A stretch of 15,672 nt of DNA from NCBI GenBank assembly GCA_002869605.1, contig PKUI01000052.1, positions 1 to 15,672 on the forward strand, given 5' to 3'. The position numbers and the translations under genes were made by a program. The notes below the pieces were generated by a model, which did no database searches, had not been told where the DNA came from, and saw only the letters and a program-made list of their open reading frames with translations. This DNA is from Desulfuromonas sp. (GTDB lineage Bacteria; Desulfobacterota; Desulfuromonadia; Desulfuromonadales; SZUA-401). Shown here piece by piece: positions 15,509 through 15,672 of the stretch (the first letter of the stretch is position 1; every line of letters begins with the position of its first letter).

Positions 15509-15672
15509 ATGAACGGCATGAAATCACTACCATCTACCTCCTACCTTCTGATCGTGTTGTCATTTTGTTTGACAGCGTTTCAGTCACTGGCGTCTGATGT
15601 CCCGTTCGGGCACGTTGATCCTCAGCTGCAAGTTCTGGTCGAAGAGGCGCTGACACAGAATGCCCAGCTGCA
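15509..15672 (+). CDS. Exported protein, probably TolC-family outer-membrane protein (3'-partial)
   Basis: Only the first 54 codons are present. From ATG 15509 (or 15518, MKSLPS) a Sec signal peptide is visible: a short n-region, hydrophobic core YLLIVLSFCLTAFQ and a likely cut near SLAS. The mature start, DPQLQVLVEEALTQNAQLQ, resembles the opening helix of TolC-type outer-membrane efflux proteins (L..L...AL..NP.L..A). TolC proteins are trimeric channels for type I secretion or efflux. The gene follows gspB after 147 bp, where a secretin (gspD) might have been expected. The fragment shows no secretin N0/N1 features, but it is too short to exclude other periplasmic helical proteins. Neither start has a strong ribosome site. 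Confidence 0.5.
   Translation, partial: MNGMKSLPSTSYLLIVLSFCLTAFQSLASDVPFGHVDPQLQVLVEEALTQNAQL

Overview
The window looks like part of a Gram-negative chromosome. The best guess is a Desulfuromonadales-type (former deltaproteobacterial) bacterium. This rests on a pseudopilin-based secretion apparatus with an ExeA/GspB pair, plus a membrane hybrid histidine kinase whose periplasmic sensor carries a c-type heme motif (CxxCH), a design common in metal- and sulfur-respiring relatives of Geobacter. The lineage is inference from gene style only. Most genes are GC-rich, but about 9.0-10.3 kb is clearly AT-richer.

Layout. (1) 3-4037, plus strand: the 3' part of a very large beta-rich protein with two beta/gamma-crystallin-like domains, a ricin-B/CBM13-type beta-trefoil and a repeated unknown module. 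The reading frame is already open at the window edge, so the gene very probably starts upstream. (2) 4063-9003, plus strand, tightly packed: a MinD/ParA-like ATPase, a small winged-helix-like protein, a GspE-type assembly ATPase, a GspF-type platform protein, and two pseudopilins of GspH and GspI type. (3) 8987-13063, a signalling block: a minus-strand Cache-HAMP membrane sensor with no output domain, a 385-bp AT-rich divergent intergenic region, then a hybrid histidine kinase and a stand-alone Hpt protein. (4) 13191-15361, plus strand: ExeA/GspA-type AAA+ ATPase with a C-terminal peptidoglycan-binding domain, overlapping GspB. (5) 15509 to the edge: the first 54 codons of an exported protein whose mature start resembles TolC-family outer-membrane proteins.

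How it may work together. GspE, GspF, GspH and GspI are the motor, platform and minor pseudopilins of a type II secretion (or closely related pilus-like) machine. ExeA-GspB is the pair that in Aeromonas helps place the secretin in the cell wall. GspG, J, K, C, D, L and M are not in the window, and the gsp genes are split by the signalling block, so the system is either spread over several loci or was divided by an insertion. The MinD-like ATPase next to the motor suggests spatial control of the machine, as TadZ/CpaE does for Tad pili. The large lectin/crystallin protein upstream is a plausible cargo or surface product. Both ideas are inference.
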